From contig QJZR01000012.1 in NCBI GenBank assembly GCA_003246625.1, positions 124,001 to 188,000 on the forward strand: DNA of 64,000 nucleotides, read 5' to 3'. This document shows positions 1-9,161 of this stretch, in pieces (within the stretch, counting starts at the first letter, position 1; each line of letters starts with the position of its first letter). The translations under genes were made by a program, and so were the position numbers. The stretch is from Alphaproteobacteria bacterium (GTDB taxonomy: Bacteria > Pseudomonadota > Alphaproteobacteria > Rhodospirillales > Rhodospirillaceae). Under the pieces are notes generated by a model that made no database searches, had not been told where the DNA came from, and saw only the letters and a program-made list of their open reading frames with translations.

Positions 1-577
1 CGGTCAGCATCCGTTCCATGTCGACGATGAAGGTGGACACCTCGTCGCACCAGGCGGAAATGCTTTCGGTCAACCCCGCGGGCAGGTCGGCGGCGACGCC
101 GCCGGGACGGAAATAGTTGGCGTGCATGCGCGCGCCGGAAACCCGTTCGTAAAGTTCGAGCCCGTTCTCGCGCACCTCGAACCCCCACAGAATCGGCGTC
201 ATCGCGCCGACGTCCATGGCGTACGAGGTGAGGTTGAGGATGTGGTTGAGAACGCGGGTGATCTCGGCATACATCACGCGGATGTACTGGGCGCGGGGCG
301 GTGCCTCGATTCCCAGAAGCCTTTCCACCGCCAGGGCGAAGGCGTGTTCCTCGCTCATCGGCGAGGTGTAGTCCAGGCGGTCGAAATACGGCACCGCCTG
401 CATGTAGGTCTTGTGCTCGATCAGCTTTTCGGTGCCGCGGTGCAGAAGACCGATGTGCGGGTCGGCACGGTCCACCACCTCGCCCGACATTTCCAGGACC
501 AAGCGCAAAACGCCGTGCGTCGCCGGATGCTGGGGGCCGAAGTTGATGGTGAAATTTTCGCTTTGATTGTCCGCCAT
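1..577 (-). CDS. nuoD: NADH-quinone oxidoreductase subunit D (partial, 5' part)
   Basis: This is the N-terminal 192 codons of the 49-kDa subunit of respiratory complex I, which helps form the quinone-binding site in the peripheral arm. The gene runs off the left edge, so the C-terminal half is missing only because of the window. The minus-strand reading begins [20 protein letters not shown] and continues with the family signatures [16 protein letters not shown] and [16 protein letters not shown], all near their usual places. The ATG at 577-575 lies 16 bases after the nuoC stop, so the gene is the fourth of a nuoA-B-C-D operon. The family and position are clear; only the start of the coding region can be judged here. 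Confidence 0.96.
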   Translation of the reverse strand, partial: MADNQSENFTINFGPQHPATHGVLRLVLEMSGEVVDRADPHIGLLHRGTEKLIEHKTYMQAVPYFDRLDYTSPMSEEHAFALAVERLLGIEAPPRAQYIRVMYAEITRVLNHILNLTSYAMDVGAMTPILWGFEVRENGLELYERVSGARMHANYFRPGGVAADLPAGLTESISAWCDEVSTFIVDMERMLT

Positions 578-593
578 GTCAGTTCCCCACCCC

Positions 594-1235
594 TCAACCC
601 TTGTCGCCGGAGGCTTTTTCGTCGCCCGGCAGAACCCTGGGCAGTTCGGGCCCGGCCCACGGGCTCAGGTTTTCGAAGGTCCGGTATTCCTGGGTCAGCT
701 TCACCGGTTCATAGACGACGCGCTTCTGGCTGTCGTCGTAACGGACCTCGACGAAGCCGGTCAGCGGGAAGTCCTTGCGCAGGGGATAACCGTCGAAACC
801 GTAGTCGGTGAGGATGCGCCGCAGGTCGGGATGACCGTCGAAGCGCACGCCGAACATGTCGTAGGTTTCGCGCTCGAACCATCCGGCGGCGGAAAAGACC
901 TCGACCACCGAGGGCACGGTGCCTTCCTCGTCCACCGCCACCCTCACCCGCGCCCGCAGATTGTGTCGCAGGGACAGAAGGTTGTAGACGACGTCGAAAC
1001 GCGGCGAACGGCCCGGCCAATCGACGCCGCAGATATCCAGCAGCACCTTGAACAGGCAGGCCCCGTCGTCGCGCAGGAAGGTCAGCAGCGACACGATGCC
1101 GGCGGGTTTGGCGCGGATCACCAGTTCGTCGCCTTCCAGGCCGACGCCGTCCAGGTGTTCGCCCAGAAGCGCGTCGATGTGGTCCGCCACCTCCTGGTGG
1201 GCGTTGCGTCGGTCGATGGCGAATGGATCGGTCAT
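594..1235 (-). CDS. nuoC: NADH-quinone oxidoreductase subunit C
   Basis: A 213-residue 30-kDa-type subunit of the complex I peripheral arm that docks next to NuoD and NuoB. The signature [20 protein letters not shown], about residues 126-145, is the classic subunit C motif, and it is followed by a conserved stretch ending in [14 protein letters not shown]. It is a separate gene and not the NuoCD fusion of enterobacteria; stand-alone NuoC is usual in alphaproteobacteria, and 213 residues is the normal length there. The ATG start is 21 bases beyond the nuoB stop, consistent with one transcript. Confidence 0.97.
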   Translation of the reverse strand: MTDPFAIDRRNAHQEVADHIDALLGEHLDGVGLEGDELVIRAKPAGIVSLLTFLRDDGACLFKVLLDICGVDWPGRSPRFDVVYNLLSLRHNLRARVRVAVDEEGTVPSVVEVFSAAGWFERETYDMFGVRFDGHPDLRRILTDYGFDGYPLRKDFPLTGFVEVRYDDSQKRVVYEPVKLTQEYRTFENLSPWAGPELPRVLPGDEKASGDKG

Positions 1236-1256
1236 GGCTTTCCGGCTTCCAAGAAA

Positions 1257-1811
1257 CTAGCGCGAGAAGGTACGGGTACGGCGAATCTTCTTCTGCAATT
1301 GCAGAATGCCGTAGAGCAGCGCCTCGGCGGTCGGCGGGCAGCCCGGCACGTAGACGTCCACCGGCACCACGCGGTCGCAACCGCGCACCACCGAATAGGA
1401 ATAGTGGTAATAGCCGCCGCCGTTGGCGCAGGACCCCATCGAGATCACCCAGCGCGGCTCGGCCATCTGGTCGTAGACGCGGCGCAACGCCGGGGCCATC
1501 TTGTTGGTCAGGGTGCCGGCGACGATCATCACGTCGGCCTGGCGCGGGCTGGGACGGAAGACCACGCCGAAACGGTCGAGGTCGTACCGCGAACAGCCGG
1601 TGTGGATCATCTCGATGGCGCAGCAGGCCAGGCCGAAGGTCATCGGCCACATCGAACCGGTCCGCGCCCAATTCAGCAGATCGTCCAGCTTGGCCAGTAC
1701 GAATCCCCGGTTGGACAGCTCGTCGCCGACCAGGCCCAGCATCTCGTCCTGGGTCATCCCCTCGGGAATCGCGGGCACGGCCGGATTGCGCGCTTCGTTG
1801 CCGCCGTTCAT
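1257..1811 (-). CDS. nuoB: NADH-quinone oxidoreductase subunit B
   Basis: A 184-residue PSST-type subunit that carries cluster N2, the last [4Fe-4S] cluster before quinone in complex I. The tandem cysteines in [10 protein letters not shown] (about residues 58-67) and later cysteines in [17 protein letters not shown] and [16 protein letters not shown] supply the four expected ligands. The length is typical. The gene starts with ATG only four bases after the nuoA stop, so translational coupling with nuoA is likely. Nothing is unusual about the sequence. Confidence 0.97.
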   Translation of the reverse strand: MNGGNEARNPAVPAIPEGMTQDEMLGLVGDELSNRGFVLAKLDDLLNWARTGSMWPMTFGLACCAIEMIHTGCSRYDLDRFGVVFRPSPRQADVMIVAGTLTNKMAPALRRVYDQMAEPRWVISMGSCANGGGYYHYSYSVVRGCDRVVPVDVYVPGCPPTAEALLYGILQLQKKIRRTRTFSR

Positions 1812-1815
1812 CGAC

Positions 1816-2181
1816 TCACTCCCAGTCCAGGGCGCCCTTGCGCCACTCGTAGATGAAACCGACCGTGAGAACGCCCAGGAAGATCAGCATCGAGGCCAGG
1901 CCGAACAGGCCGACCCGGTTCAGCACCACCGCCCAGGGGAACAGGAAGGCCGCTTCGAGATCGAAAATGATGAAAAGAATGGAAACCAGATAGAACCGCA
2001 CCTCGAAACGGGCGCGGGCGTCGTCGAAGGCCTCGAAACCGCATTCATAGGCGGAAACCTTCTCGGTGTCGGGGTTCTGCCGGGCCACCACCAGCGAGGC
2101 GATCACCATCATCGCGGCCATGCCGACGGCGACGCCGATGAAAATCAGGACCGGCAGGTATTCGCGCAACAGATCGTCCAT
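1816..2181 (-). CDS. nuoA: NADH-quinone oxidoreductase subunit A
   Basis: A 121-residue membrane subunit of complex I with three predicted transmembrane helices (about residues 8-30, 63-85 and 89-112). The conserved segment [20 protein letters not shown] between helices 1 and 2 and the pattern [20 protein letters not shown] identify it. An in-frame upstream ATG would give 190 residues, but the extra N-terminus is low-complexity and has no counterpart in the family. The ATG at 2181 giving [14 protein letters not shown] is therefore preferred. This is the first gene of the nuo operon, so the promoter must lie in the 543-base gap to the right. Confidence 0.96.
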   Translation of the reverse strand: MDDLLREYLPVLIFIGVAVGMAAMMVIASLVVARQNPDTEKVSAYECGFEAFDDARARFEVRFYLVSILFIIFDLEAAFLFPWAVVLNRVGLFGLASMLIFLGVLTVGFIYEWRKGALDWE

Positions 2182-2724
2182 GCGTCCGCCCCTTCCCTTA
2201 CGCCGCGCCGTGACCGGCGCATACGTTTCCCCAACTCTCCGGTTGGCCGACGGCGAGTGTACGCCCACTACGACAGAGGGGAAACAACGCCATCCGAGCC
2301 TCGGCGATTCGCCGCCGCGCCCCGCCGCCAAGCATGACTTTCGTCGTATGGCCGGAGCGAAGCCCCAGCATGTAAGCCCGCAAGCCACGAAGTGTCAAGA
2401 AAGGCATGGACCTGAATGCACGCGAGGCAGGGCACGGGCAGGCCAAACCGCCCCGCCGGGGGGAGGCGACGAACGGCGGGGGACATATATCCAAAATCAT
2501 AGAAAGAAAACCTCGAAAACCGTACCCAACGGCTTGAAATATCGCGACTCAAGATGGCCCGCCGAAGCGGAATTTCAAGCCGCCGTCCCCGCCCTTTCAG
2601 GGAGGAAACGCGAGACTCCGCTCCAGATCGCAAGGATGTGGACTTGCCATCCGCCCCGGCGCGCCCATATCAAGAACGCCTAATATAACGCCGCCCTGGA
2701 ACGGACGGCTGATCGGAGACTCCC
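2182..2724. other. Intergenic region upstream of nuoA
   Basis: A 543-base stretch between divergent nuoA and the DUF2892 gene. No open frame here shows recognisable protein features. It must hold the promoter(s) of the nuo operon on the minus strand and of the small membrane protein on the plus strand. The most AT-rich part is about 2485-2560, where the minus strand has TATGAT and TATATG hexamers that could be -10 elements, but I cannot find a good -35 partner. A Shine-Dalgarno-like GGAGA lies near 2715, just before the plus-strand gene. Confidence 0.5.
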
Positions 2725-2928
2725 ATGAATATCGATCGCATCGTTCTGTTGTTCGCCGGAGCCGTGGTGCTGGCGGCGTCCGTTCTGGCCTATATCGCAA
2801 GCCCGTTGTGGCTGCTGCTCAGCGGTTTCGTCGGCCTCAACCTGTTGCAGGCCTCGCTGACCGGGTTCTGCCCGTTGGCGATGGTGCTCAAGAAACTCGG
2901 CAGCGCGCCCGGCCCCGCCTTCAAATAG
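2725..2928 (+). CDS. DUF2892 (YgaP-type transmembrane domain) membrane protein
   Basis: A 67-residue protein made almost entirely of two transmembrane helices, about residues 5-25 and 28-46, with a short charged C-terminus. The pattern of an initial MNIDRIV, a central hydrophobic hairpin and a conserved GFCPLAMVLKKLG near the end matches the DUF2892 family, which also forms the membrane domain of the rhodanese YgaP. In YgaP-like proteins the GFCP motif sits at the end of the second helix. Stand-alone versions are common and of unknown function, though often linked to sulfur or redox chemistry. No rhodanese domain is nearby. Start: ATG preceded by GGAGA. Confidence 0.8.
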   Translation: MNIDRIVLLFAGAVVLAASVLAYIASPLWLLLSGFVGLNLLQASLTGFCPLAMVLKKLGSAPGPAFK

Positions 2929-2989
2929 GCGGCTTGCCCCTGTCCGGCGAGCGGCGCAAACTGGCGCCTTTCGCCAAGGGGGCAACGAC

Positions 2990-3604
2990 ATGGGTTACGA
3001 AACTCTGGCCACGATGGCGGTGGCGTTGGGCATCGCCGCGGCGACGCCGGGACCTGGGGTATTCGCCATCGTCTCCCGCTCCGTCACCCACGGCTTCCGC
3101 GACGGCGCGGCGATGTCGGCGGGGCTGATTCTCGGCGACTTGATGTACTTCACCGCAGCGCTGACCGGCTGGACGGCTGTCGCCGGGCTGTTCGGCGAGG
3201 TTTTCTTCGTTATCCGCATCGTCGCGGCGGTGGTCCTGGTGCTGATGGGCGCGCGCATGCTGATCGGCAGCTTCTCCCGCGCCCCATCCGCCCACGCCCC
3301 GACGGCCGCGGCACGACGCGCCTTTGTCGCCGGGTTTCTGCTCACCCTCGGCAACCCCAAAACCATCCTGTTCTATCTGGCGTTCCTGCCCACCTTCATC
3401 GACCTGTCGCGGGTCGATGCCTGGGGCGCCACGGACCTGGTGGGGGTGATCGTCTGCGTCGTCGGCGCAGTAATGCTGACCTATGCCGCGATCGCCTCGC
3501 GCGCCGCACGGTGCCTGGCCCGCCCGTCCTTCACCCGCTGGATGCAGCGGGGCGCGGGAACCACCCTGATCGGCGCAGGCGCCGCCGTCGCGGTGCGGGG
3601 ATGA
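2990..3604 (+). CDS. LysE/RhtB family amino-acid exporter
   Basis: A 204-residue inner-membrane protein of the LysE superfamily, which exports amino acids such as lysine, threonine or homoserine lactone. Six hydrophobic helices can be drawn. The family signature near the N-terminus, AAATPGPGVFAIVSRS (about residues 16-31), and the later GFLLTLGNPKTILFYLAFLPTF (contiguous, near residue 115, only its core being diagnostic: NPKxxxF) are both present. The substrate cannot be told from sequence. The gene is monocistronic on the plus strand, 61 bases after the DUF2892 gene, and faces tRNA-Val across a short convergent gap. Confidence 0.88.
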   Translation: MGYETLATMAVALGIAAATPGPGVFAIVSRSVTHGFRDGAAMSAGLILGDLMYFTAALTGWTAVAGLFGEVFFVIRIVAAVVLVLMGARMLIGSFSRAPSAHAPTAAARRAFVAGFLLTLGNPKTILFYLAFLPTFIDLSRVDAWGATDLVGVIVCVVGAVMLTYAAIASRAARCLARPSFTRWMQRGAGTTLIGAGAAVAVRG

Positions 3605-3652
3605 CGCCATATGCTCCGGGGTGGCCTGCCACCCGAAGCCGAAGGCGTAGGG

Positions 3653-3728
3653 TGGTGGGCGGTGACGGGATCGAACCGCCGACCTACTGGGTGTAAACCA
3701 GTCGCTCTCCCAGCTGAGCTAACCGCCC
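3653..3728 (-). tRNA. tRNA-Val (anticodon TAC)
   Basis: A 76-base cloverleaf on the minus strand including the encoded CCA end. The seven-base acceptor stem is GGGCGGT pairing with ACCGCCC, the D-arm reads TTAGCTCAGCTGGGAGAGC, the anticodon stem-loop is CTGGTTTACACCCAG with anticodon TAC, and the T-arm contains GGTTCGATCC. A TAC anticodon reads valine GUA/GUG codons. The 5' end is at 3728. It is the first of two tRNA-Val genes in the window. Confidence 0.97.
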
Positions 3729-3738
3729 TTGTCCTGGC

Positions 3739-3774
3739 AAAAGAAAAGCCGATCACGCATTCGTGATCGGCTTT
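3739..3774 (-). terminator. Rho-independent terminator of hupB
   Basis: A 13-base-pair perfect stem (3745-3757 with 3762-3774) with a four-base loop lies 20 bases beyond the hupB stop. On the minus strand it is followed by TTTTCTTTT. It separates hupB from the tRNA-Val gene that follows on the same strand. Confidence 0.9.
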
Positions 3775-3793
3775 ATCCATAAACCAATTCGGT

Positions 3794-4066
3794 TTAGTTG
3801 ACAGCGTCCTTCAGGCCCTTACCGGCCTTGAACTTCGGCTGTTTGGAAGCGGGAATGGTGATCTTCGCACCAGTCCGGGGATTGCGACCTTCGGTGGCGG
3901 CGCGCTCGGCAACGCTGAAGGTACCGAAGCCAACCAGACGGACTTCGTCGTTCTTCTGCAGAGCTTCGGCGATCGCCTGGAAGACGGCGTCGACAGCCTT
4001 GGCGGCGTCGGCCTTCGACAGCTCAGCTTGCGCCGCAACAGCAGCAACGAGATCATTCTTATTCAC
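3794..4066 (-). CDS. hupB: DNA-binding protein HU
   Basis: A 90-residue histone-like protein that bends and compacts DNA as a dimer. The full HU fold is visible: [20 protein letters not shown] helices, the central [11 protein letters not shown] strand, and the DNA-binding beta arm with the signature [16 protein letters not shown] (about residues 61-76). It starts with GTG at 4066 behind an AAGGGG ribosome-binding site. It has its own strong promoter and terminator, so it is a single-gene unit, and the position downstream of lon is the same as in many proteobacteria. Confidence 0.97.
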   Translation of the reverse strand: MNKNDLVAAVAAQAELSKADAAKAVDAVFQAIAEALQKNDEVRLVGFGTFSVAERAATEGRNPRTGAKITIPASKQPKFKAGKGLKDAVN

Positions 4067-4134
4067 GGCAAGACCCCTTATGCTAGACCCAGTTTTATTG
4101 GATTTGAAAACATTCGATCAACCCGACGGCGCGC

Positions 4135-4164
4135 AGTGTAGAACGCCTCCGCGCGGGCCGTCAA
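4135..4164 (-). promoter_or_regulatory. Sigma-70-type promoter of hupB
   Basis: On the minus strand TTGACG (4164-4159) and TACACT (4140-4135) are separated by 18 bases, a near-consensus housekeeping promoter. The predicted start of transcription near 4128 leaves a leader of about 60 bases before the GTG of hupB. The rest of the 328-base gap (4067-4394) holds the lon terminator and otherwise unremarkable AT-rich sequence. Confidence 0.75.
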
Positions 4165-4330
4165 CGGAAGAAGCGCGGTTTTCCTCTCTTTTGCGGGCTT
4201 GACAGGCAAGCCCGGTTGCGTCCTAGGACAGCCCCGCCGCCACAGCAGTGACAACGATCACACATGTGTCGGAAAAACAACGCCGACGCGATCCAAAGAC
4301 ATCAAGACGAAAATCATGTAAAAAATTCAT

Positions 4331-4363
4331 CATAAAAAGAGAGGGAGCAATCGATGCTCCCTC
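4331..4363 (-). terminator. Rho-independent terminator of lon
   Basis: An eight-base-pair stem (4341-4348 with 4356-4363, GAGGGAGC/GCTCCCTC) with a seven-base loop lies 32 bases past the lon stop. On the minus strand it is followed by TCTTTTTATG. Confidence 0.85.
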
Positions 4364-4394
4364 TATTCACAAGCAAAGATTAAAGCGACCGCAA

Positions 4395-6800
4395 CTAGTG
4401 CGTTAACACCGCATCATCACTTTCGGCGTCTCCCGCGATTTTCGGCAGGTTTTCCTCGGCCGCCTCATCCCATTCGATCGGCACCGGCGGGCGCACCAGG
4501 GCATGTCCCAATACTTGGTCCGCCGTGGAAACCGGGATGATCTTCATGCCGCGCTTCACGTTGTCGGGGATCTCCGCCAGGTCCTTTTCGTTCTCATCGG
4601 GGATCAGCACCGTCTTGATGCCGCCGCGCAGGGCCGCGAGAAGCTTTTCCTTGAGGCCGCCGATGGCGAGAACCCGGCCGCGCAGGGTGATTTCGCCGGT
4701 CATCGCCACGTCCTTGCGCACCGGAATGCCGGTCAGCGCCGAGACGATCGAGGTCACCATCGCCACGCCCGCCGAAGGTCCGTCCTTCGGCGTCGCGCCT
4801 TCCGGCACGTGGACGTGGATGTCCTTCTTCTCGAACAGGGTCGGCTTGATGCCAAGCGACGGCGACCGCGACCGCACGTAGGATCGCGCCGCCTGGATCG
4901 ATTCCTTCATCACGTCGCCCAGCTGACCGGTCAGGGTCACCGCGCCCTTACCCGGCATCAGCACGGATTCGATGGTCAGCAGTTCGCCACCCACCTCGGT
5001 CCAGGCCAGACCGGTCACCGTGCCGACCAGATCCTCGCGCTCCGCCTCGCCATAACGGAAGCGGCGCACCCCCGCGTACTTGTCGAGATTGCGGCGGGTG
5101 ACCGCGATCTTTTCCACCTTCTTGGTCAGGATCTCCTTGGTCGCCTTGCGGGTCAGGTTGGCGATTTCGCGCTCCAGGTTACGCACCCCGGCCTCCCGCG
5201 TGTAGTAGCGGATAAGGTCGCGCAACGCGTCGTCGGAAATCGACCACTCGCCCTTCTTCAGACCATTCGCCTTCAACTGCTTCTCGATCAGGTGACGCTT
5301 GGCGATTTCCACCTTTTCGTCCTCGGTGTAACCGGACAGGCGGATGATCTCCATGCGGTCCAGCAACGGCTGCGGCATGCGCAGGGTGTTGGCGGTGGTC
5401 ACGAACATCACGTCCGAAAGGTCGTAGTCCACCTCCAGGTACAGGTCGTTGAAGGCGACGTTTTGTTCCGGGTCCAGCACCTCCAGCAGGGCCGAGGCCG
5501 GGTCGCCGCGCCAATCGGCGCCGACCTTGTCGACTTCGTCCAGCAGGAACAGCGGGTTGCAGGCACCCGCCTTCTTCATCCCCTGGATCACCTTACCCGG
5601 CATCGAGCCGATATAGGTGCGCCGGTGGCCGCGGATTTCCGCCTCGTCGCGCATGCCGCCCAGCGACACCCGCACGAAGTTGCGGCCGGTCGCCCGCGCG
5701 ATCGACTTGCCGAGGGAGGTCTTGCCCACGCCGGGCGGGCCGACCAGGCAAAGGATCGGCCCCCGCACCTTCTGGGTACGCTGCTGCACCGCCAGGTATT
5801 CGAGAATGCGTTCCTTGACCTTGTCGAGGCCGTAATGTTCCTCGTTGAGGACCTCTTCCGCCCACTTCATGTCGTTCTTGACGCGGGTGCGCTTCTTCCA
5901 CGGCAAGGCGAGCAGCCAGTCGAGGTAATTGCGCACCACCGTCGCCTCGGCCGACATCGGGCTCATGTTGCGCAGCTTCTTCAGCTCGCCCTGGGCCTTT
6001 TCGCGGGCTTCCTTCGACAGCTTGGTCTTTTCCAGGCGTTCCTCCAGCTCGGCGATTTCGTCGCGGCCGTCGTCGGTTTCGCCCAGTTCCTTCTGAATCG
6101 CCTTCAGCTGTTCGTTGAGGTAGTACTCGCGCTGCGTCTTCTCCATCTGGCGTTTGACGCGGCTGCGGATCTTCTTTTCCACCTGGAGGACGCCGATTTC
6201 GGACTCCATGAAGGCGTAGACCCGTTCCAGACGGTCGTGCACCGAGATGATCTCCAGCAATTCCTGCTTTTCGGAGATCTTCACCTGCAGGTGCGAGGCC
6301 ACGGTGTCGGCCAGCTTGGAGGGGTCTTCGATCTGGTTGATCGAGACCATCACCTCGGGCGGAATTTTCTTGTTCAGCTTGATGTACTGGTCGAACTGCG
6401 AGACCACCGAGCGCGCCAGCGCCTCGATCTCCTGTTCGTCGCCCCATTCGTCGTCGAGAGCCGTCGCGGCGGCCTCGAAATAGGGCTTGTCCTCGCCGAA
6501 GGTCTCGATCCGGGCGCGCTTGCCGCCCTCGACCAGCACCTTCACCGTGCCGTCCGGCAGTTTCAGAAGCTGCAACACGGTGGACAGGGTGCCCACCCGA
6601 TAGATGTCGTCCGCTCCCGGGTCGTCCTGCGCGGCATCCTTCTGCGCGATCAGCAGAATCTGCTTGTCCTCGCGCATCACTTCCTCAAGGGCCAGCACCG
6701 ACTTTTCCCGGCCGACGAACAACGGCACGATCATGTGGGGGAATACCACGATGTCGCGAAGCGGCAGGACAGGAAGGGGGTTTCCGCTGGGCTCAGTCAC
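4395..6800 (-). CDS. lon: ATP-dependent protease Lon
   Basis: An 801-residue AAA+ serine protease that degrades misfolded and regulatory proteins in the cytoplasm. It has the N-terminal substrate domain ([20 protein letters not shown] at about residues 9-28), a coiled-coil middle, Walker [10 protein letters not shown] (about 353), and a protease domain with the Ser-Lys dyad at Ser676 in [11 protein letters not shown] and Lys719 in [10 protein letters not shown]. Length matches the family. Translation starts with GTG at 6800, preceded by GAGGA at a good distance. A heat-shock-type promoter lies upstream between lon and clpX, so lon can be expressed separately from clpX. Confidence 0.98.
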   Translation of the reverse strand: MTEPSGNPLPVLPLRDIVVFPHMIVPLFVGREKSVLALEEVMREDKQILLIAQKDAAQDDPGADDIYRVGTLSTVLQLLKLPDGTVKVLVEGGKRARIETFGEDKPYFEAAATALDDEWGDEQEIEALARSVVSQFDQYIKLNKKIPPEVMVSINQIEDPSKLADTVASHLQVKISEKQELLEIISVHDRLERVYAFMESEIGVLQVEKKIRSRVKRQMEKTQREYYLNEQLKAIQKELGETDDGRDEIAELEERLEKTKLSKEAREKAQGELKKLRNMSPMSAEATVVRNYLDWLLALPWKKRTRVKNDMKWAEEVLNEEHYGLDKVKERILEYLAVQQRTQKVRGPILCLVGPPGVGKTSLGKSIARATGRNFVRVSLGGMRDEAEIRGHRRTYIGSMPGKVIQGMKKAGACNPLFLLDEVDKVGADWRGDPASALLEVLDPEQNVAFNDLYLEVDYDLSDVMFVTTANTLRMPQPLLDRMEIIRLSGYTEDEKVEIAKRHLIEKQLKANGLKKGEWSISDDALRDLIRYYTREAGVRNLEREIANLTRKATKEILTKKVEKIAVTRRNLDKYAGVRRFRYGEAEREDLVGTVTGLAWTEVGGELLTIESVLMPGKGAVTLTGQLGDVMKESIQAARSYVRSRSPSLGIKPTLFEKKDIHVHVPEGATPKDGPSAGVAMVTSIVSALTGIPVRKDVAMTGEITLRGRVLAIGGLKEKLLAALRGGIKTVLIPDENEKDLAEIPDNVKRGMKIIPVSTADQVLGHALVRPPVPIEWDEAAEENLPKIAGDAESDDAVLTH

Positions 6801-6872
6801 GATGGGTCCTCGTCAATGCGGGGGAACTTGGATAGAGGCATGGCCGCCTTGCGGCACGGCCACGCCCAAGAG

Positions 6873-6899
6873 CTATGGGGCGAAGGCCGTCCGGTCAAG
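6873..6899 (-). promoter_or_regulatory. Sigma-32-type (heat-shock) promoter of lon
   Basis: On the minus strand CTTGAC (6899-6894) and CCCCATAG (6880-6873) are 13 bases apart. This is close to the sigma-32 consensus CTTGAA, N13-15, CCCCATnT. The expected transcript starts near 6866, giving a leader of about 65 bases. An RpoH sigma factor is encoded at 62804-63709. The call rests on motif match and on lon being a known heat-shock gene in many bacteria. Confidence 0.75.
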
Positions 6900-6924
6900 A
6901 CCCAGCCGAAAGAACGTATGCCGG

Positions 6925-8190
6925 TCAGGCGCTGGTGCCGAGTTCGTCGCGGCGCTCGCCATAGATGAACAGGGGCTTCGAGGCGCCCTCGACGACATCC
7001 TTGTTGACCACCACTTCCTCGATTCCGTTCTGGCCGGGAAGGTCGAACATGGTGTCCAGCAGGATGCTTTCCATGATCGAGCGCAGGCCGCGCGCGCCGG
7101 TCTTGCGCGCGATCGCCTTGTGCGAGATCGAAACCATGGCGTCGTCGGTAAAGGAGAGGTTGACGTTCTCCATCTCGAACAGGCGCTGGTACTGCTTGAC
7201 CAGGGCGTTCTTCGGCTTGGTGAGAATCTCGATCAAGGCCGCTTCGTCCAAGTCTTCCAGCGTCGCGATCACCGGCAGGCGTCCGACGAATTCCGGGATC
7301 AGGCCGTACTTCAACAGGTCCTCGGGCTCGACGCCGCGCAGGATCTCGCCGGAGCGGCGCTCGTCGGGGCTCTTCACGTCGGCGCCGAAGCCGATCGAGG
7401 TGCCCTGGTTGCGCTGGCCGATCACCTTTTCCAGGCCCGAGAAGGCGCCGCCGCAGATGAACAGGATGTTGGTGGTGTCCACCTGCAGGAATTCCTGCTG
7501 CGGATGCTTGCGCCCGCCCTGCGGCGGCACGCTGGCCACGGTGCCTTCCATGATTTTCAGCAGCGCCTGCTGCACCCCCTCGCCCGAGACGTCGCGGGTG
7601 ATCGAGGGGTTGTCCGACTTGCGGCTGATCTTGTCGATTTCGTCGATGTAGACGATGCCGCGCTGCGCCCGTTCGACGTTGTAGTCGGCGGCCTGCAACA
7701 GCTTGAGGATGATGTTCTCGACATCCTCGCCGACATAGCCCGCCTCGGTCAGGGTGGTGGCGTCGGCCATGGTGAACGGCACGTCGAGAATGCGCGCCAG
7801 GGTCTGCGCCAGCAGCGTCTTGCCGCAGCCGGTGGGGCCGATCAGCAGAATGTTCGACTTCGACAGCTCGACGTCGTTGTTCTTCACCGCGTGCGCCAGG
7901 CGCTTGTAGTGATTGTGCACCGCGACCGCCAGGACCTTCTTCGCGTGCTTCTGGCCGATCACGTAGTCGTCCAGAACCGTCAGGATGTCCATCGGCGTGG
8001 GAACGCCGTCGCGCGAACGCACCAGGCTGGACTTGTTCTCCTCGCGGATGATGTCCATGCACAGTTCGACGCACTCGTCGCAGATGAACACCGTCGGTCC
8101 GGCGATCAGCTTGCGGACCTCGTGCTGGCTCTTGCCGCAGAACGAGCAATACAACGTGTTCTTCGAGTCGCCGCCAGAGGATTTGACCAT
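6925..8190 (-). CDS. clpX: ATP-dependent Clp protease ATP-binding subunit ClpX
   Basis: A 421-residue AAA+ unfoldase that recognises substrates and feeds them to ClpP. The N-terminal C4 zinc finger uses Cys15, Cys18, Cys37 and Cys40. Walker A is [12 protein letters not shown], Walker B is [14 protein letters not shown], and the ClpP-docking loop region contains the IGF motif in TSIGFGAD. Length is standard. ATG at 8190 is preceded by GGAG. clpP lies 179 bases upstream on the same strand; I see no clear terminator between them, so co-transcription is possible. In alphaproteobacteria ClpXP degrades CtrA with help from RcdA, a candidate for which is at 34341-34757. Confidence 0.98.
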   Translation of the reverse strand: MVKSSGGDSKNTLYCSFCGKSQHEVRKLIAGPTVFICDECVELCMDIIREENKSSLVRSRDGVPTPMDILTVLDDYVIGQKHAKKVLAVAVHNHYKRLAHAVKNNDVELSKSNILLIGPTGCGKTLLAQTLARILDVPFTMADATTLTEAGYVGEDVENIILKLLQAADYNVERAQRGIVYIDEIDKISRKSDNPSITRDVSGEGVQQALLKIMEGTVASVPPQGGRKHPQQEFLQVDTTNILFICGGAFSGLEKVIGQRNQGTSIGFGADVKSPDERRSGEILRGVEPEDLLKYGLIPEFVGRLPVIATLEDLDEAALIEILTKPKNALVKQYQRLFEMENVNLSFTDDAMVSISHKAIARKTGARGLRSIMESILLDTMFDLPGQNGIEEVVVNKDVVEGASKPLFIYGERRDELGTSA

Positions 8191-8369
8191 CCGTTACTCC
8201 TGCCCATCGCGGACGCCGCGGATCACGACGCCCTGGCTTGCCGACGCGGTCATCCTATCTGGACTTGCGCGTCGCTCACAACCACCAAAATCCGGCTCCG
8301 AACGCGGTTTTTGCGTTCCACCCACACCATAGGTAGGGTCACCGGTCCAAAACTTCACCCTTGCCGCCA

Positions 8370-9014
8370 TCAGGAGGCGGGTTTGTCCTCCGCCGGGGTC
8401 GGACGCTCGGCCACCACCTCGTCCACCAGACCGAACGCCTTGGCCGCCTCGGCGGTCATGTAGTTGTCGCGGTCCATCGCCTTTTCGATGGTGGAAATGT
8501 CCTGGCCGGTCACCTCGGCGTAGACCTTGTTCAAGCGGCCGCGCAGTTCGAGGATTTCGCGGGCCTGGATCTCGATGTCGGCGGCCTGCCCCTGGAACCC
8601 GCCCGAGGGCTGGTGAATCATGATCCGCGAGCTGGGCAGGGCGAAACGCTTGCCCTTGGTGCCGGTGCACAACAGGAACGAGCCCATCGACGCCGCCTGC
8701 CCCAGGCACACCGTGGACACGTCGCAGCGGATGTAGCGCATGGTGTCGTAGATGGCGAGGCCCGAGGTCACCACGCCGCCCGGCGAGTTGATGTAGAAGG
8801 AAATGTCCTTCGACGGGTTCTCGGACTCCAGGAACAGAAGCTGGGCGCAGATCAGGCTGGCCACCTCGTCGTTGACCCCACCGGTCAGGAAGACGATGCG
8901 TTCCTTGAGCAGGCGGGAAAAGATGTCGTAGGACCGCTCGCCGCGGCTGGTCTGTTCCACCACCATCGGGATCAGGGTGTTGTTGTAGACGTCGATGGGG
9001 TCACGGTCGCGCAT
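8370..9014 (-). CDS. clpP: ATP-dependent Clp protease proteolytic subunit ClpP
   Basis: A 214-residue serine protease that forms the tetradecameric chamber of ClpXP. The catalytic triad is Ser109 ([11 protein letters not shown]), His134 (MIHQPSGG) and Asp183 (MDRDNYMTA), with the expected spacing. ATG at 9014 is preceded by GAGG at a normal distance. It is separated from tig by a strong terminator and has a possible heat-shock promoter of its own. Confidence 0.98.
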   Translation of the reverse strand: MRDRDPIDVYNNTLIPMVVEQTSRGERSYDIFSRLLKERIVFLTGGVNDEVASLICAQLLFLESENPSKDISFYINSPGGVVTSGLAIYDTMRYIRCDVSTVCLGQAASMGSFLLCTGTKGKRFALPSSRIMIHQPSGGFQGQAADIEIQAREILELRGRLNKVYAEVTGQDISTIEKAMDRDNYMTAEAAKAFGLVDEVVAERPTPAEDKPAS

Positions 9015-9061
9015 GGAATCCTCGCTCGCAGGGGGTCTTCGGAAAAACTGCTTTTATCGAC

Positions 9062-9089
9062 ATATCCGCTTTTCGGCGGCGGTTGCAAG
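9062..9089 (-). promoter_or_regulatory. Possible heat-shock-type promoter of clpP
   Basis: On the minus strand CTTGCAA (9089-9083) is followed after 13 bases by GCGGATAT (9069-9062). The -35 half resembles the sigma-32 consensus, but the -10 half lacks the run of C residues. A sigma-70 reading (TTGCAA then TATGTC) is no better. The site is in the only place a clpP-specific promoter could be, after the tig terminator. Confidence 0.35.
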
Positions 9090-9094
9090 ACCGG

Positions 9095-9128
9095 AAAAAA
9101 CGACGCCCGGGAGGGTTCCCCCGGGCGT
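9095..9128 (-). terminator. Rho-independent terminator of tig
   Basis: A nine-base-pair GC-rich stem (9103-9111 with 9120-9128, ACGCCCGGG/CCCGGGCGT) lies 34 bases beyond the tig stop. On the minus strand it is followed by CG and then six T residues. Confidence 0.88.
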
Positions 9129-9161
9129 TGCCTTGGCTTCCGTACCGGCGCATGCGGCGAA

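Noticed and set aside
2198..2500. A 100-residue minus-strand frame in the nuo upstream gap
   Set aside because: No ribosome-binding site, no motif and low-complexity content; treated as intergenic.
4503..6968. An 821-residue open frame on the plus strand opposite lon
   Set aside because: It is the reverse of a real gene in GC-rich DNA; composition is His/Arg/Leu-rich with no family motif, while the lon frame is fully conserved.
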